DNA from: Pseudomonas sichuanensis
GTDB taxonomy: Bacteria; Pseudomonadota; Gammaproteobacteria; Pseudomonadales; Pseudomonadaceae
Direction: 5' to 3'
Length of the DNA: 64,000 nt
Assembly: GCF_003231305.1 (NCBI RefSeq)
Contig: NZ_QKVM01000010.1
Location: forward strand, 1 to 64,000
Shown: in pieces, positions 28,255 through 36,670 of the stretch
How the letters are laid out: every line of letters starts with the position of its first letter
Numbering within the stretch: the stretch's first letter is position 1
Translations under genes and position numbers: made by a program
Notes under the pieces: model-generated
Database searches by the model: none
Told to the model about the DNA's origin: nothing
Seen by the model: the letters and a program-made list of their open reading frames with translations, nothing else

Positions 28255-28694
28255 AGCTGCAGGCTCGCCTGGGCCTGCAGGCGTGCAGGCAGCTTGGGCA
28301 CCTCGCCGATCAGCGGCAGCACCAGCACAGGCAATACCCGCTCCAGCCGATCACGGGGGTAGTCGATGGTGACCGTCAGCAGCTTGTCCGCCCCCACCAC
28401 AACCCGGGTGTCGCCCGCCACATTGAAGCCGAGGGCGTCGGGCATCCAGGCCAACTGCCGGCTTATTACCTGGTGCGCCACGCCTTGCACGTCCAGGGCA
28501 TAGGTGGCGCTTGCCGGGTCGACGGCCACGCAGCGACGCACCGCCTCGCTGCTGGCCTGGTTGAACGACTGCAGCATCAGCATCGGCAGGGCGTAACTGA
28601 CCAGCCCATAGAACACCGCGAAAAAAATCATGAACACTGCGACAAACTCAATGGCTGCCGCGCCTTTTTGCCGTCCCGCCGGGCTTGCTTGCAT
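28251..28694 (-). CDS. TadE-like minor pilin-like protein
   Basis: A 147-residue protein with the TadE N-terminal signature: short basic start, then KGAAAIEFVAVFMIFFAVF, which combines the Gly/Ala-x-x-x-Glu prepilin-like processing site with a single hydrophobic helix. A small periplasmic domain follows. TadE/F proteins are pseudopilins processed by the Tad prepilin peptidase. It overlaps pprA by 4 bp and is divergent, by 75 bp, from fppA, which would process it. This matches the gene neighbouring pprA in P. aeruginosa. Confidence 0.85.
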   Translation of the reverse strand: MQASPAGRQKGAAAIEFVAVFMIFFAVFYGLVSYALPMLMLQSFNQASSEAVRRCVAVDPASATYALDVQGVAHQVISRQLAWMPDALGFNVAGDTRVVVGADKLLTVTIDYPRDRLERVLPVLVLPLIGEVPKLPARLQAQASLQL

Positions 28695-28769
28695 GATCGC
28701 GTCTACCCTGACTGTGAGACCTGTCTGACAGCATAGAACCGTTCAACGAATAGGGATGGCAATTTGCCA

Positions 28770-29240
28770 ATGCAAAGCATTGTTCTCCTGATGTGGCTTG
28801 CCTTGTGCACCGAACAAGATGTCCGTGAACGGCAGATTTCCAACGCCCTCACCCTGGGTGTCGCGACCTGCGCCCTGGCCTGGCTGTTCGCCACCGGTCA
28901 TACCTGGATCGGCGCCGATGCCAGCGATGCCGGCTGGGCCCTGGCCATCGTCATGCTGCTGACATTGCCCGGCTACATGCTCGGCCGTTTCGGTGCCGGC
29001 GACGTCAAGCTGATGGCCGCCCTGGCCCTGGCCACCAGCCCGCAGTATGTGCTGGGTACCTTCATCGGCGCCGGCATCACCGTGCTGGCCTGGCTGCTGG
29101 GCCGGCGCCGGCTGTGGACCTTGCTCAACCCAAAACTGAAAAAACGCCTGCAGAAACTCGCTGAAGAAGTCGGCGACAAGCAGCCCTTTGCGCCTTACGT
29201 ACTGGCCGGCTTTCTCCTGACGGCAGTCTGGATCCAATGA
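28770..29240 (+). CDS. fppA: Flp prepilin peptidase (A24-type aspartic protease)
   Basis: A 156-residue polytopic membrane protease. The two catalytic Asp motifs are present: EQDVRERQISN near the N terminus and FGAGDVKLMAA (GxGDxK/R) in the middle. It lacks the methyltransferase domain of PilD, as TadV/FppA proteins do. It cleaves the Flp and TadE/TadG leader peptides. ATG 28770 is chosen; TTG 28764 lies closer to the GGGATGG site and is possible. It probably shares a transcript with pprB, 116 bp downstream. Confidence 0.87.
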   Translation: MQSIVLLMWLALCTEQDVRERQISNALTLGVATCALAWLFATGHTWIGADASDAGWALAIVMLLTLPGYMLGRFGAGDVKLMAALALATSPQYVLGTFIGAGITVLAWLLGRRRLWTLLNPKLKKRLQKLAEEVGDKQPFAPYVLAGFLLTAVWIQ

Positions 29241-29356
29241 AGACTGAACGTTCGGATAAGGTGTACAGTCCATGTACTTGATTGCAAAGTGCGACTACTT
29301 TTTTGCTGCCGGTGCCCGCGGCCCGGCAGCAAGACCGATACGACAGGGAGTTGATC

Positions 29357-30133
29357 GTGAACAAGTCCGTCAGTGAAGTGAAAGTGCTGGTTGTCGACGA
29401 CCAGCCGTTGATTGTCGAAGAGTTGTGCGACTGGCTGGAAAGTGAAGGCTATCGCTGCGTCCCGGCCCATTCCACGGACCAGGCCATCGAGCAATACATC
29501 GCCGACGAAGCCATCGGCCTGGTGCTCTGCGACCTGCACATGCCCGAGCGCGATGGTATCGAGCTGGTCCGTGCGCTGAAGCAGATCGCCGGCAACCAGC
29601 GGCTGTTCGAGGCGATCATGCTGACCGGCCGCGCCGACAAGCAGGATGTGATCCGCGCCCTGCGTGAAGGCTTTGCCGACTACTACCAGAAACCCATGGA
29701 CCTGGCTGAGCTGCTCGAAGGCGTGCGGCGCCAGGAGCTTGCCTTGCTGGAGCGCCAGCGCAACTTCCGCGAACTGGGCAACCTCAACCAGCGCCTGCAG
29801 GGCCTGGCCGAGTCCATCGACGAACTCTACCAGGACCTGGAAAAAGCCCGCGGCCAGGGCGTGCATCGCCGCGCCACGGACATCGAGGAGGCCGAGCCGG
29901 AACTGCCGTCGGCATTCGAGAAGCTGTCCCCGCGCCAGATGGAAGTGGCAAAGCTGGTGAGCAAGGGCAAGACCAACTACCAGATCGCCTGCGAGCTGGG
30001 CATCACCGAGAACACCGTCAAGCTCTATGTGTCACAGGTATTGCGCCTGACCCACATGCACAACCGCACGCAGCTGGCACTGGCGCTGGCGCCGAGCTCG
30101 TCGCCGCTGCACCAGCGCTTCACCACCCATTGA
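29357..30133 (+). CDS. pprB: PprB-like response regulator with LuxR output
   Basis: A 258-residue protein: receiver domain (about 8-125) with phospho-acceptor D59 in LVLCDLHMPERDG, acid pair D14/D15, Thr in MLTGRA and Lys in YYQKPMD. A coiled linker follows, then a LuxR/NarL HTH (about 190-250; SPRQMEVAKLVSKGKT and ITENTVKLYV). GTG 29357 has CAGGGAG upstream. In P. aeruginosa PprB activates tad, cupE and adhesin genes; here it lies among tad genes and is the likely activator of flp and the rcpC operon. Its stop is 6 bp from the convergent DUF3613 gene. Confidence 0.9.
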   Translation: MNKSVSEVKVLVVDDQPLIVEELCDWLESEGYRCVPAHSTDQAIEQYIADEAIGLVLCDLHMPERDGIELVRALKQIAGNQRLFEAIMLTGRADKQDVIRALREGFADYYQKPMDLAELLEGVRRQELALLERQRNFRELGNLNQRLQGLAESIDELYQDLEKARGQGVHRRATDIEEAEPELPSAFEKLSPRQMEVAKLVSKGKTNYQIACELGITENTVKLYVSQVLRLTHMHNRTQLALALAPSSSPLHQRFTTH

Positions 30134-30139
30134 CGGCCA

Positions 30140-30406
30140 TCAACCGCCGTTGTTCGACGAGCTGATCTTGGTCCAGCGATAGAAGTCCGGAATCTCGTAC
30201 TTGTAGCTGTCCAGCCAGCGCTGCATGGACTGGTCGCGCTCCTTGTCGGTCTGCTGCTGGCGCACCGGCGAGGCCTGCCGATTGCTCGCCTGCACCTGCA
30301 ACAGCGCCTCGGTGGCGGTTTCTGCCCGCGCTTGGCGCACAGGCTCCTCGGCTTGTGCCAGCAGTGGTGCGGCCAGGCAGGCCAGGGCTATCCAGGGCTT
30401 GAACAT
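30140..30406 (-). CDS. DUF3613 small secreted protein of the tad operon
   Basis: An 88-residue protein with a signal peptide (PWIALACLAAPLLAQA, cleavage near residue 19) and a Gln/Arg-rich mature part ending in YEIPDFYRWTKISS. Small proteins of this kind occur at the end of Pseudomonas tad operons. It is the last gene of the minus-strand cluster, 13 bp after tadD. Function is unknown; a periplasmic accessory role in pilus assembly is inferred only from context. Confidence 0.75.
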   Translation of the reverse strand: MFKPWIALACLAAPLLAQAEEPVRQARAETATEALLQVQASNRQASPVRQQQTDKERDQSMQRWLDSYKYEIPDFYRWTKISSSNNGG

Positions 30407-30419
30407 GCTTACCTCCCGT

Positions 30420-31121
30420 TCAATTGATGGCCGCCGTCGGCGTGGTGCGGGCGGCGAGCGGGCCGCGCCCGCCGGCCCTGAGCTGCTGAGCCCGGGCCTG
30501 GGCTTCGGCGAACTGCTCAGGCTTGAGCCGCAGCCGCTTGACCAGATCCTCGGCCTGGTTCCAGTTGTCCTGCAGCAGTGACAGGGTCACCAGGTTGACC
30601 GCCGGCAATGGGTTGTCATCCTTCAGTTCAAGGGCGGTGAGGAACTCGAAGCGCGCCTGCTCATCGTTGCCCAGTTTCATCTGCACCACGCCCAGGTCGT
30701 TGCGCACTTTTTCATCGGTCGGCGCCAGGCGCGCTGCGCGCTGCAGGTTACGCAGGGCCTGGGTGTCGTCGCCCCGCGCCGCGGCTATCTGCCCCAGGCC
30801 ATGCTCGCCCTCGGCCGCCAGGCAGCCCCCCAGCAGGCTGCGGTACAGGGGTTCGGCCTCGCTGCGGCCCAGCAGGCGCAGCACCTTGGCCTTGCGCAGG
30901 CGCACCTGGTCAAGGGTTTCCGGCAGTTGCTCCAGGTGCGCCAACCCCGCATGCGGGCGGCCTTCGCCAATCATCTGGTCGGCCATGTCCAGGCTCAGTT
31001 GCTGGTCGGCGGCGGGTTTGCCGCAGCTGCCGCCACCGAGCAGGCGGGCCAGGCCTTCGGGCGGCTGCCCGGCACAACCGGTCAGCAGCAACAGGCCCGT
31101 CATCAGCATGATCGCTTTCAT
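30420..31121 (-). CDS. tadD: TadD, TPR lipoprotein of the Flp pilus system
   Basis: A 233-residue lipoprotein (lipobox LLTGC, C16) with tetratricopeptide repeats, about four motifs from residue 60 to 200 (for example LRNLQRAARLAPTDEKVRN, then FLTALELKDDNPLPAVN). TadD acts as the pilotin-like partner needed for secretin function in Tad systems. It lies 11 bp after tadC on the same strand. Identification rests on its position in the conserved rcpC-tadD order plus the lipobox and TPR. Confidence 0.85.
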   Translation of the reverse strand: MKAIMLMTGLLLLTGCAGQPPEGLARLLGGGSCGKPAADQQLSLDMADQMIGEGRPHAGLAHLEQLPETLDQVRLRKAKVLRLLGRSEAEPLYRSLLGGCLAAEGEHGLGQIAAARGDDTQALRNLQRAARLAPTDEKVRNDLGVVQMKLGNDEQARFEFLTALELKDDNPLPAVNLVTLSLLQDNWNQAEDLVKRLRLKPEQFAEAQARAQQLRAGGRGPLAARTTPTAAIN

Positions 31122-31132
31122 CCCTTTCCCCC

Positions 31133-32026
31133 TCAGGATCCCAATGCCCGCGCCAAGGCGGAAAAGCCCGGCCCGGCCAGGACGATAAGCAAGGCCGGGA
31201 ACAGGAACACCATCATCACCGCCGACATCTTTGCCGACATCTTCGACACCCGCTCCTGCAGGCCGGTCAAGCGCCGGTCATCCAGCAGTTCCTTGAGCGC
31301 CAGCAACGACTTCATCGAACCGCTGCCTTGCACCAGCAACTGCTGGAGGATCACGCAGGTGTCGATGAACTCGTCCACCGCCAGCAGCCGTGCGGTCTTT
31401 TCCAGTTCCGGCCCCAGCGCCAGGCCCGAGTCGACCCGCTGCAACACCAATTGCAACTCGTCGCAGATGTTCGGCACCAGGCTGCGCCCCTCCAGGGCCA
31501 GCACGCGCAAGGCCTGCTCCACCGCAAGGCCGGTCTCGAACAGAATGCGCAGCAGCGGGATCATCAGGCTGACGTCCTGGGCGATCTTGCGCTGGCGCCG
31601 CGCCGCCGCTGCGGCGAGCAGGCGCTTGGGCACCAGGTAGCCGGCACCCAGCGCACACAGCACCAGCACCATCCAGTTGCCCCGGCGCTCACCCGGCAAG
31701 CCATGCACCATCACCAGCACCAGGCCGGCGGCCAGCAACGGCAGCCCGAGCTGCAACGCGGCGAACAACGCCCGCTGCCGGCTGCGCCGCCAGCCCAGGC
31801 GCTCCAACAGCACCTGGGTCTCGCCGTCGAGTCGCTGCAGGCGTCGCCCCAGCGGGCTGCTGCCCAGCCACTGCAGCCAGTCGCCCAGCCGTTCGTCAGG
31901 GGCCAGCCGCCCCTGCAGGCGGCGCGCCACCCGCTGACGGGCGCGCAGCTGCCGCGCGGCCTGCAGCGCCAGCAGGGCGAAGCCGGCCAACAGGCACAGG
32001 GCGCTGAACAGCATGGCCCCGTTCAC
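31133..32026 (-). CDS. tadC: TadC, inner-membrane platform protein
   Basis: A 297-residue T2SF/GspF-domain membrane protein with an N-terminal TM helix, a central pair of helices and a C-terminal TM. The T2SF core (about 150-280) contains SLMIPLLRILFETGLAVEQA. With TadB it forms the platform that the TadA ATPase acts on. The start is GTG 32026, which overlaps the tadB TGA (GTGA) and is preceded by GAGG; an ATG 12 bases on is possible. The frame extends further upstream only antisense to the other reading. Confidence 0.88.
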   Translation of the reverse strand: MNGAMLFSALCLLAGFALLALQAARQLRARQRVARRLQGRLAPDERLGDWLQWLGSSPLGRRLQRLDGETQVLLERLGWRRSRQRALFAALQLGLPLLAAGLVLVMVHGLPGERRGNWMVLVLCALGAGYLVPKRLLAAAAARRQRKIAQDVSLMIPLLRILFETGLAVEQALRVLALEGRSLVPNICDELQLVLQRVDSGLALGPELEKTARLLAVDEFIDTCVILQQLLVQGSGSMKSLLALKELLDDRRLTGLQERVSKMSAKMSAVMMVFLFPALLIVLAGPGFSALARALGS

Positions 32027-32904
32027 AGGCGCCTCATCATGCGCCACAGCACCAGGCAACCGACGGCCTGGAGGGCGAAAGCCAGCAGCAGCATGGTCTG
32101 CCCATGGCTGTCTCGCCACATGGCCAGCAGGTAACCGGGGTTGGCGAGCAGGAAATAACCGACCATGCCCAACGGCAACGCTCCCAGGATCCACGCGGTG
32201 ATGCGCGTTTCGCCGGTCATCGCGCGCAACTGGCGGTCGCCCTGCTCGTGCTCGCGGATCAGCTTGATCAGGTTCTCCATCAATTCGCTGGCATTGCCGC
32301 CATGGCGCTGGTTGATGCGCAGGCCCAGGGCGAACAGGCGCAGCTCGTCCTGGCGGTACAACTCGGCCAGTTCACTGACCGCATCCTCCAGCGGCACGCC
32401 CATGCGCACGTTGCGCCGCACCCGCAGCATCGCCGAGTGCAGTGGCTCGCGCGTGCCATCGATCCCCCCGAGCACCGCGTCGTTCAAGGTACGCCCGGCT
32501 TTGAGGCTGCGCACGCTGTAGTCCAGCAGCCCAGGCAATTGCTCGACGATCTGCCGCACCCGTCGGCGGCAGCGCCAACTGAGGTAGGCATGGCCAAGCA
32601 ACGGCAGGCCGAACAGCATCAGCAACGCCGCCACCCAGCCCGCGGCCAGGCCGGCGACCAGCACCAGGCCCAGCCAGGCCAGCAACCCGTAGTGCAGGCC
32701 ACGCTCGCCCGGCGCCAGGCCAGCCCGCTGCAACAGCGGGTCGAGCCAGTCACGCCTGGCACTGGCGCCGCGCACCGCGCGGTAGGCCCGCCCCAGGCGC
32801 TGCAGGATGCGCTCCTCACCGCGCTTGTGCAGGGCCACACGCCACAGCAGCAGCGCCATGCCCAGGCACAGCGGCGCCAATGCCAGCAGCAGCGGGCCGA
32901 TCAC
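32023..32904 (-). CDS. tadB: TadB, inner-membrane platform protein
   Basis: A 293-residue T2SF-domain protein paralogous to TadC, with a TM near the N terminus, TM helices around 75-115 and a long final hydrophobic stretch (NPGYLLAMWRDSHGQTMLLL). The T2SF domain (about 120-250) contains QLPGLLDYSVRSLKAGRTL. The start ATG overlaps the tadA TGA by 4 bp and the end overlaps tadC by 4 bp, giving a fully coupled chain. Role: pilus platform in the inner membrane. Confidence 0.88.
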   Translation of the reverse strand: MIGPLLLALAPLCLGMALLLWRVALHKRGEERILQRLGRAYRAVRGASARRDWLDPLLQRAGLAPGERGLHYGLLAWLGLVLVAGLAAGWVAALLMLFGLPLLGHAYLSWRCRRRVRQIVEQLPGLLDYSVRSLKAGRTLNDAVLGGIDGTREPLHSAMLRVRRNVRMGVPLEDAVSELAELYRQDELRLFALGLRINQRHGGNASELMENLIKLIREHEQGDRQLRAMTGETRITAWILGALPLGMVGYFLLANPGYLLAMWRDSHGQTMLLLAFALQAVGCLVLWRMMRRL

Positions 32905-34157
32905 AGCAGGCCCTCGTGGCGCAGCTTGGCCCCTGCCGGGTGCGGCGCCTCGCTGAGGAACACATCGCCGCCGCGCCGGTCGAGGCGGAACAAGGTATTG
33001 GTGACGTACACGTCGTCACGCACGCCGACCACCTCCAGCACTTCGCTCACACAACGGCGGCCATCGGCCAGGCGGGTCAGCTGGATCACCACATCCAGCG
33101 CCGCGCAGATCATCTGGCGCAGGGTCTTCTCGGCCACCTGGCGGCCCGTCAGGCCGACTAGGGTTTCCAGACGCAGCAGGGCATCCTGCGCACTGTTGGC
33201 GTGCACGGTGCTCATCGAGCCATCGTGGCCGGTGTTCATCGCGGTCATCACATCGACCACTTCGGCGCCACGGATCTCGCCGAGGATGATGCGGTCGGGG
33301 CGCATGCGCAGGGCGTTGCGAATCAACTCGCTGGCCTTGATCTCGCCATGGCCTTCGGCGTTGGGCGGACGGGTTTCCAGGCGCACCACGTGCGGGTGGT
33401 GCAATTGCAGCTCGGCGACATCCTCGATGGTCACCAGCCGCTCCTGGGGCGCGATCATCTGGCTGAGGATATTGAGCAAGGTGGTCTTGCCGGTGCCGGT
33501 GCCGCCACTGACGAGGATGTTGCAGCGCCGGCCCACGGCGCGTTCGAGGAAGTCGTAGATGGCCTGGTCGATGGCCCGGGTGGCCAGCAGGTCGGCACTC
33601 TTGAGCATGTCCTGGCGAAACTTGCGGATCGACAGGCACGGCCCGTCCAGCGCCACCGGCGGGATGATCGCATTGACCCGGCTGCCGTCGGGCATGCGCG
33701 CATCGACCATCGGCGAGGATTCGTCCAGGCGCCGCCCCAAGGGCGCCAGGATGCGCTGCATTACCCGTTGCACATGGTGTGCGTCGATAAAGCGCAAGTC
33801 GGTGTGCTGCAGCAGCCCGCCCCGTTCGACGAACACCCGGTACGGGCCATTGACCAGGATCTCGGTGACACTCGGGTCGCGCAGCAGCACTTCCAGCGGG
33901 CCGTAGCCGGTCAGCTCGTCGACGATCTCTTCGGCCAGGCGCTCCATCTCGTAACGCGACAGGGCCAGGCGCAGGCGCGCCACATAGTCGCCCACCTGCT
34001 CCAGGACGAACTGCGCCAGGGCCGGGCGCGCGCCTTCGAGCAGGTTGCGGCCAGTGTCCTCGATGGCATCGATGACATGCCGGTGCAGGGCACGCTTGAG
34101 CACCTGCGGGTCGTTTGCCGCCTGGCGCTGCCCACCAAAGGGTTCTTCGCTGCTCAT
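32901..34157 (-). CDS. tadA: TadA, Flp pilus assembly ATPase (CpaF family)
   Basis: A 418-residue secretion ATPase. The N-terminal helical/sensory part is followed by the RecA-like domain: Walker A SGGTGTGKTTLLN, Asp-box IEDVAELQLHHPHVVRLETR, Walker B ILGEIRGAEVVDVM, and the His-box TGHDGSMSTVHANSA. It powers extension, and probably retraction, of the Flp pilus. ATG 34157 overlaps the tadZ stop (ATGA); GTG 34169 was set aside because it lies inside tadZ without benefit. It is the best conserved gene of the locus. Confidence 0.93.
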   Translation of the reverse strand: MSSEEPFGGQRQAANDPQVLKRALHRHVIDAIEDTGRNLLEGARPALAQFVLEQVGDYVARLRLALSRYEMERLAEEIVDELTGYGPLEVLLRDPSVTEILVNGPYRVFVERGGLLQHTDLRFIDAHHVQRVMQRILAPLGRRLDESSPMVDARMPDGSRVNAIIPPVALDGPCLSIRKFRQDMLKSADLLATRAIDQAIYDFLERAVGRRCNILVSGGTGTGKTTLLNILSQMIAPQERLVTIEDVAELQLHHPHVVRLETRPPNAEGHGEIKASELIRNALRMRPDRIILGEIRGAEVVDVMTAMNTGHDGSMSTVHANSAQDALLRLETLVGLTGRQVAEKTLRQMICAALDVVIQLTRLADGRRCVSEVLEVVGVRDDVYVTNTLFRLDRRGGDVFLSEAPHPAGAKLRHEGLL

Positions 34158-35344
34158 CGGTTGCTCCACAGGCGGCGCAGCCAGGTGTGGGTGGGGGGCG
34201 CCAGGTTTTCCGAGCGCCGCGCCAGGCGCTCGCCGAGTTCGCGCAGTGCCTGGCTCAGCGCTTCGCGCGGGGCTAGCTCGAACAGGCTCAGGCCCTGGTT
34301 CTTGGCATTCAGGCGCAGCTCCGGGCTGTAGGGCATGACCTTGAGCAGCTTCAAGCCATAGCGTTTGGCCAGGGCCTCGGCATCCGGCGCCACATGGCGC
34401 ATGAAGCGGTCGACCAGCAGGCTGGCATGGTCGAGCTTGATGCCGCGATCACGCCACTGCTCGAGCAGTTCCAGGTTGCGCCGGCAATCGAGGATGTTCT
34501 GATCGGTGTACAGGATCAGCTTGTCGCAATGGCTGACCAGGGTGCGCACCGCTTCGCTGTCGGCCTGCCCGGTGAGGTTCAGCACGATGTGCTGGAAATG
34601 CTGGCGCAAGGCACTGAGCAGCATGTACAGCTCGGCGGCGCTGGTCTGCTCCAGCGCCTCGTCGTTGGCGGCGTAGGCGAGAATGCGCAGGCCGCCTTTG
34701 TCGCGGGTGAAGGCGCTGTCGATCAGCGTGGCGTCGAGCCGGCGCAGATGGCGCAAGGCATCGCCGAAGTGGAACGACGCCTCCAGCCCCAGCAGCGCCA
34801 GGCTGTCGCCACGGGGCAGGCCGAGGTCGAGCAGCAGGGTCTGCTGGCCGCTGTCCTGCACCACCCGCGCCAGGTGGGTGGTCAACAGCGCACCGTCGGC
34901 CCCGCGCTGGGCACCGTAGAGCACGCTGAGCCCACCCAGGCTGGGGTTGCTGGCCACGGTCGGCAGGCGTTTGCCCAGGCGCCGCACCAGCCCGGCCACC
35001 TCGCTGGCACGCGAACCATAGGCGACGAAGTCGCGGGCGCCAGCGCGCATGGCATGCAGTACCAGTTGGTTGTCCATGCCATCGCCGAGCGCGACGATGG
35101 CCAGCATCGGCTTGGCCTCCAGTACCCCTTCGATCAGCGCGCACTGGGCGATCAGTTGCTCGCGGTCGAGGCCGATGAACACCAGGTTGCTGAAGGTCAT
35201 GTCGACCAGCGCCAGCAACTCGTCGAGGCTCGGCCCATTGGCGCCGATCACCTGCCCCAGCGGCGCCAGGGCGCCCTGCAGCCATTGCAGGTCGTCCTGG
35301 TTGCGGGTCAGTGCCAGGTAAGTCTGGTTGTGGCTTTCGCTCAT
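34154..35344 (-). CDS. tadZ: TadZ, atypical MinD/ParA-like localisation factor
   Basis: A 396-residue protein in two halves. The N-terminal part (about 5-130) resembles an atypical receiver domain without the standard Asp box. The C-terminal part is a ParA/MinD-like domain in which the deviant Walker A lysines are replaced (YGAQRGADGALLTTHLA). This degenerate ATPase is characteristic of TadZ/CpaE, which fixes the pilus assembly site, often at a cell pole. The start ATG overlaps the rcpA stop (ATGA). Confidence 0.87.
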   Translation of the reverse strand: MSESHNQTYLALTRNQDDLQWLQGALAPLGQVIGANGPSLDELLALVDMTFSNLVFIGLDREQLIAQCALIEGVLEAKPMLAIVALGDGMDNQLVLHAMRAGARDFVAYGSRASEVAGLVRRLGKRLPTVASNPSLGGLSVLYGAQRGADGALLTTHLARVVQDSGQQTLLLDLGLPRGDSLALLGLEASFHFGDALRHLRRLDATLIDSAFTRDKGGLRILAYAANDEALEQTSAAELYMLLSALRQHFQHIVLNLTGQADSEAVRTLVSHCDKLILYTDQNILDCRRNLELLEQWRDRGIKLDHASLLVDRFMRHVAPDAEALAKRYGLKLLKVMPYSPELRLNAKNQGLSLFELAPREALSQALRELGERLARRSENLAPPTHTWLRRLWSNR

Positions 35345-36651
35345 CGGGACAACCCGCCTTGGCCTTCGAAGCTGCCGTTTTCCATGAAGAACAGGCGACC
35401 CCAACTGGGGTCGTAGGTACGCAGCGCCTCGCCTGGCAACTCCGGCAGGCGCGCGTCGGCGGCCAGCGGCTGGACCAAGTGCGGGGTCACGATCATCAGC
35501 AGTTCGGTCTCTTCACGGTTGAGCGCCGATTGGCGGAAGAACGCGCCGATGATCGGCAGGTTGCCCAGCCCCGGCAGCTTGTCCACGGAAGAACGCACGT
35601 TGCTGCTGACCAGCCCGCTGATGATGAAACTCTCGCCATCGGCCAGGGAAATGCTGGTGTCGGTGCGCCGTACGCTCAGGGCCGGCACCTGGGTGCCGGC
35701 GATGGTCACCGCGTTGCTGTAGTCCAGTTCGCTGACCTCGGGGGCCACCTTGAGGGTGATACGGTTGCGGCTGACCACGGTGGGGGTCAACGCCAGGCGC
35801 ACGCCGAATTCCTTGTATTCGATCGAGACGTTGTCGCTGCCACTGCTGGGCACCGGGATGGGCACCTCGCCACCAGCCAGGAAGCTTGCGGTCAGGCCAC
35901 TGAGCACGGTCAGGCTGGGGCGCGCCAGGGTGTAGGCGAAACCACTGTTCTCAAGGGCGTTGATCATCGCCAGGAAACGGCTGCTACCGCCGCCCCAGAC
36001 AATGTTGAAGACGTTGTTGTCGAGCGGGATGCCCGGCCGCACATCGGCGTAGGTCACCGGGTTGCTACCGGTCTGAATGCCTGGCACATAGCCAGGGCGC
36101 ACGAAGGTGTTGGGTACCGTGCCGGGCGAACCGAACAGGCTGTTGTTGGAGCCTTTGAAGAACAGCCTGGCGCCGGCCTCCTTGTATTTTTGCCGGCGCA
36201 CCTCGACGAAACGGATATCGGCCTGCACCTGGATCGGCAGGGCGTCCTGCCCGGCCAAGGGTTGCGCCACCTCGGCCATGTCGGCGCTGGCCCGGCCCTT
36301 GACGAACAGCATGGCCCGGTGCGGTCGCGGGGCGCAGTCGGTCCACAGCATCACGCTGGTATTGCCCTGCCCCACCGAGGTCAGCAGCACGCCGCGTTCG
36401 CCGCTGGGCTGCACATCGGCCACCTTGGGGTCACCCACCGCGGCGCGGATGATGGTCACCGGCAGGCGCAATTCCTGCTGCAGGCCCTGGTCCATCTCGA
36501 TCACCGAAGGCAACTGGTCGAATGCCGCACACCCCTTGCCAGCCGCTTGCGCCACCGGCATCAACAACCAAAAGGCGAGACACAACAGCCAGGGCCGCTG
36601 CGCGGAGCGACGCGGCGTATGACGCCAGGAACTACGCAAAGAACTACGCAT
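35341..36651 (-). CDS. rcpA: RcpA, Flp pilus outer-membrane secretin
   Basis: A 436-residue secretin with a Sec signal (RPWLLCLAFWLLMPVAQA) after a basic leader, a small N-terminal domain (about 45-120), and a long secretin domain (about 200-410) with the signature VPIPVPSS...KEFGVRLALTPTV and the closing LPGLGNLPIIGAFFRQ. It forms the gate through which the pilus passes. I choose ATG 36651, with AAGGA at good spacing; ATG 36660 is nine bases upstream. It lies 19 bp after rcpC. Confidence 0.87.
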   Translation of the reverse strand: MRSSLRSSWRHTPRRSAQRPWLLCLAFWLLMPVAQAAGKGCAAFDQLPSVIEMDQGLQQELRLPVTIIRAAVGDPKVADVQPSGERGVLLTSVGQGNTSVMLWTDCAPRPHRAMLFVKGRASADMAEVAQPLAGQDALPIQVQADIRFVEVRRQKYKEAGARLFFKGSNNSLFGSPGTVPNTFVRPGYVPGIQTGSNPVTYADVRPGIPLDNNVFNIVWGGGSSRFLAMINALENSGFAYTLARPSLTVLSGLTASFLAGGEVPIPVPSSGSDNVSIEYKEFGVRLALTPTVVSRNRITLKVAPEVSELDYSNAVTIAGTQVPALSVRRTDTSISLADGESFIISGLVSSNVRSSVDKLPGLGNLPIIGAFFRQSALNREETELLMIVTPHLVQPLAADARLPELPGEALRTYDPSWGRLFFMENGSFEGQGGLSR

Positions 36652-36670
36652 GCAATGCATCCTTGCCGGG

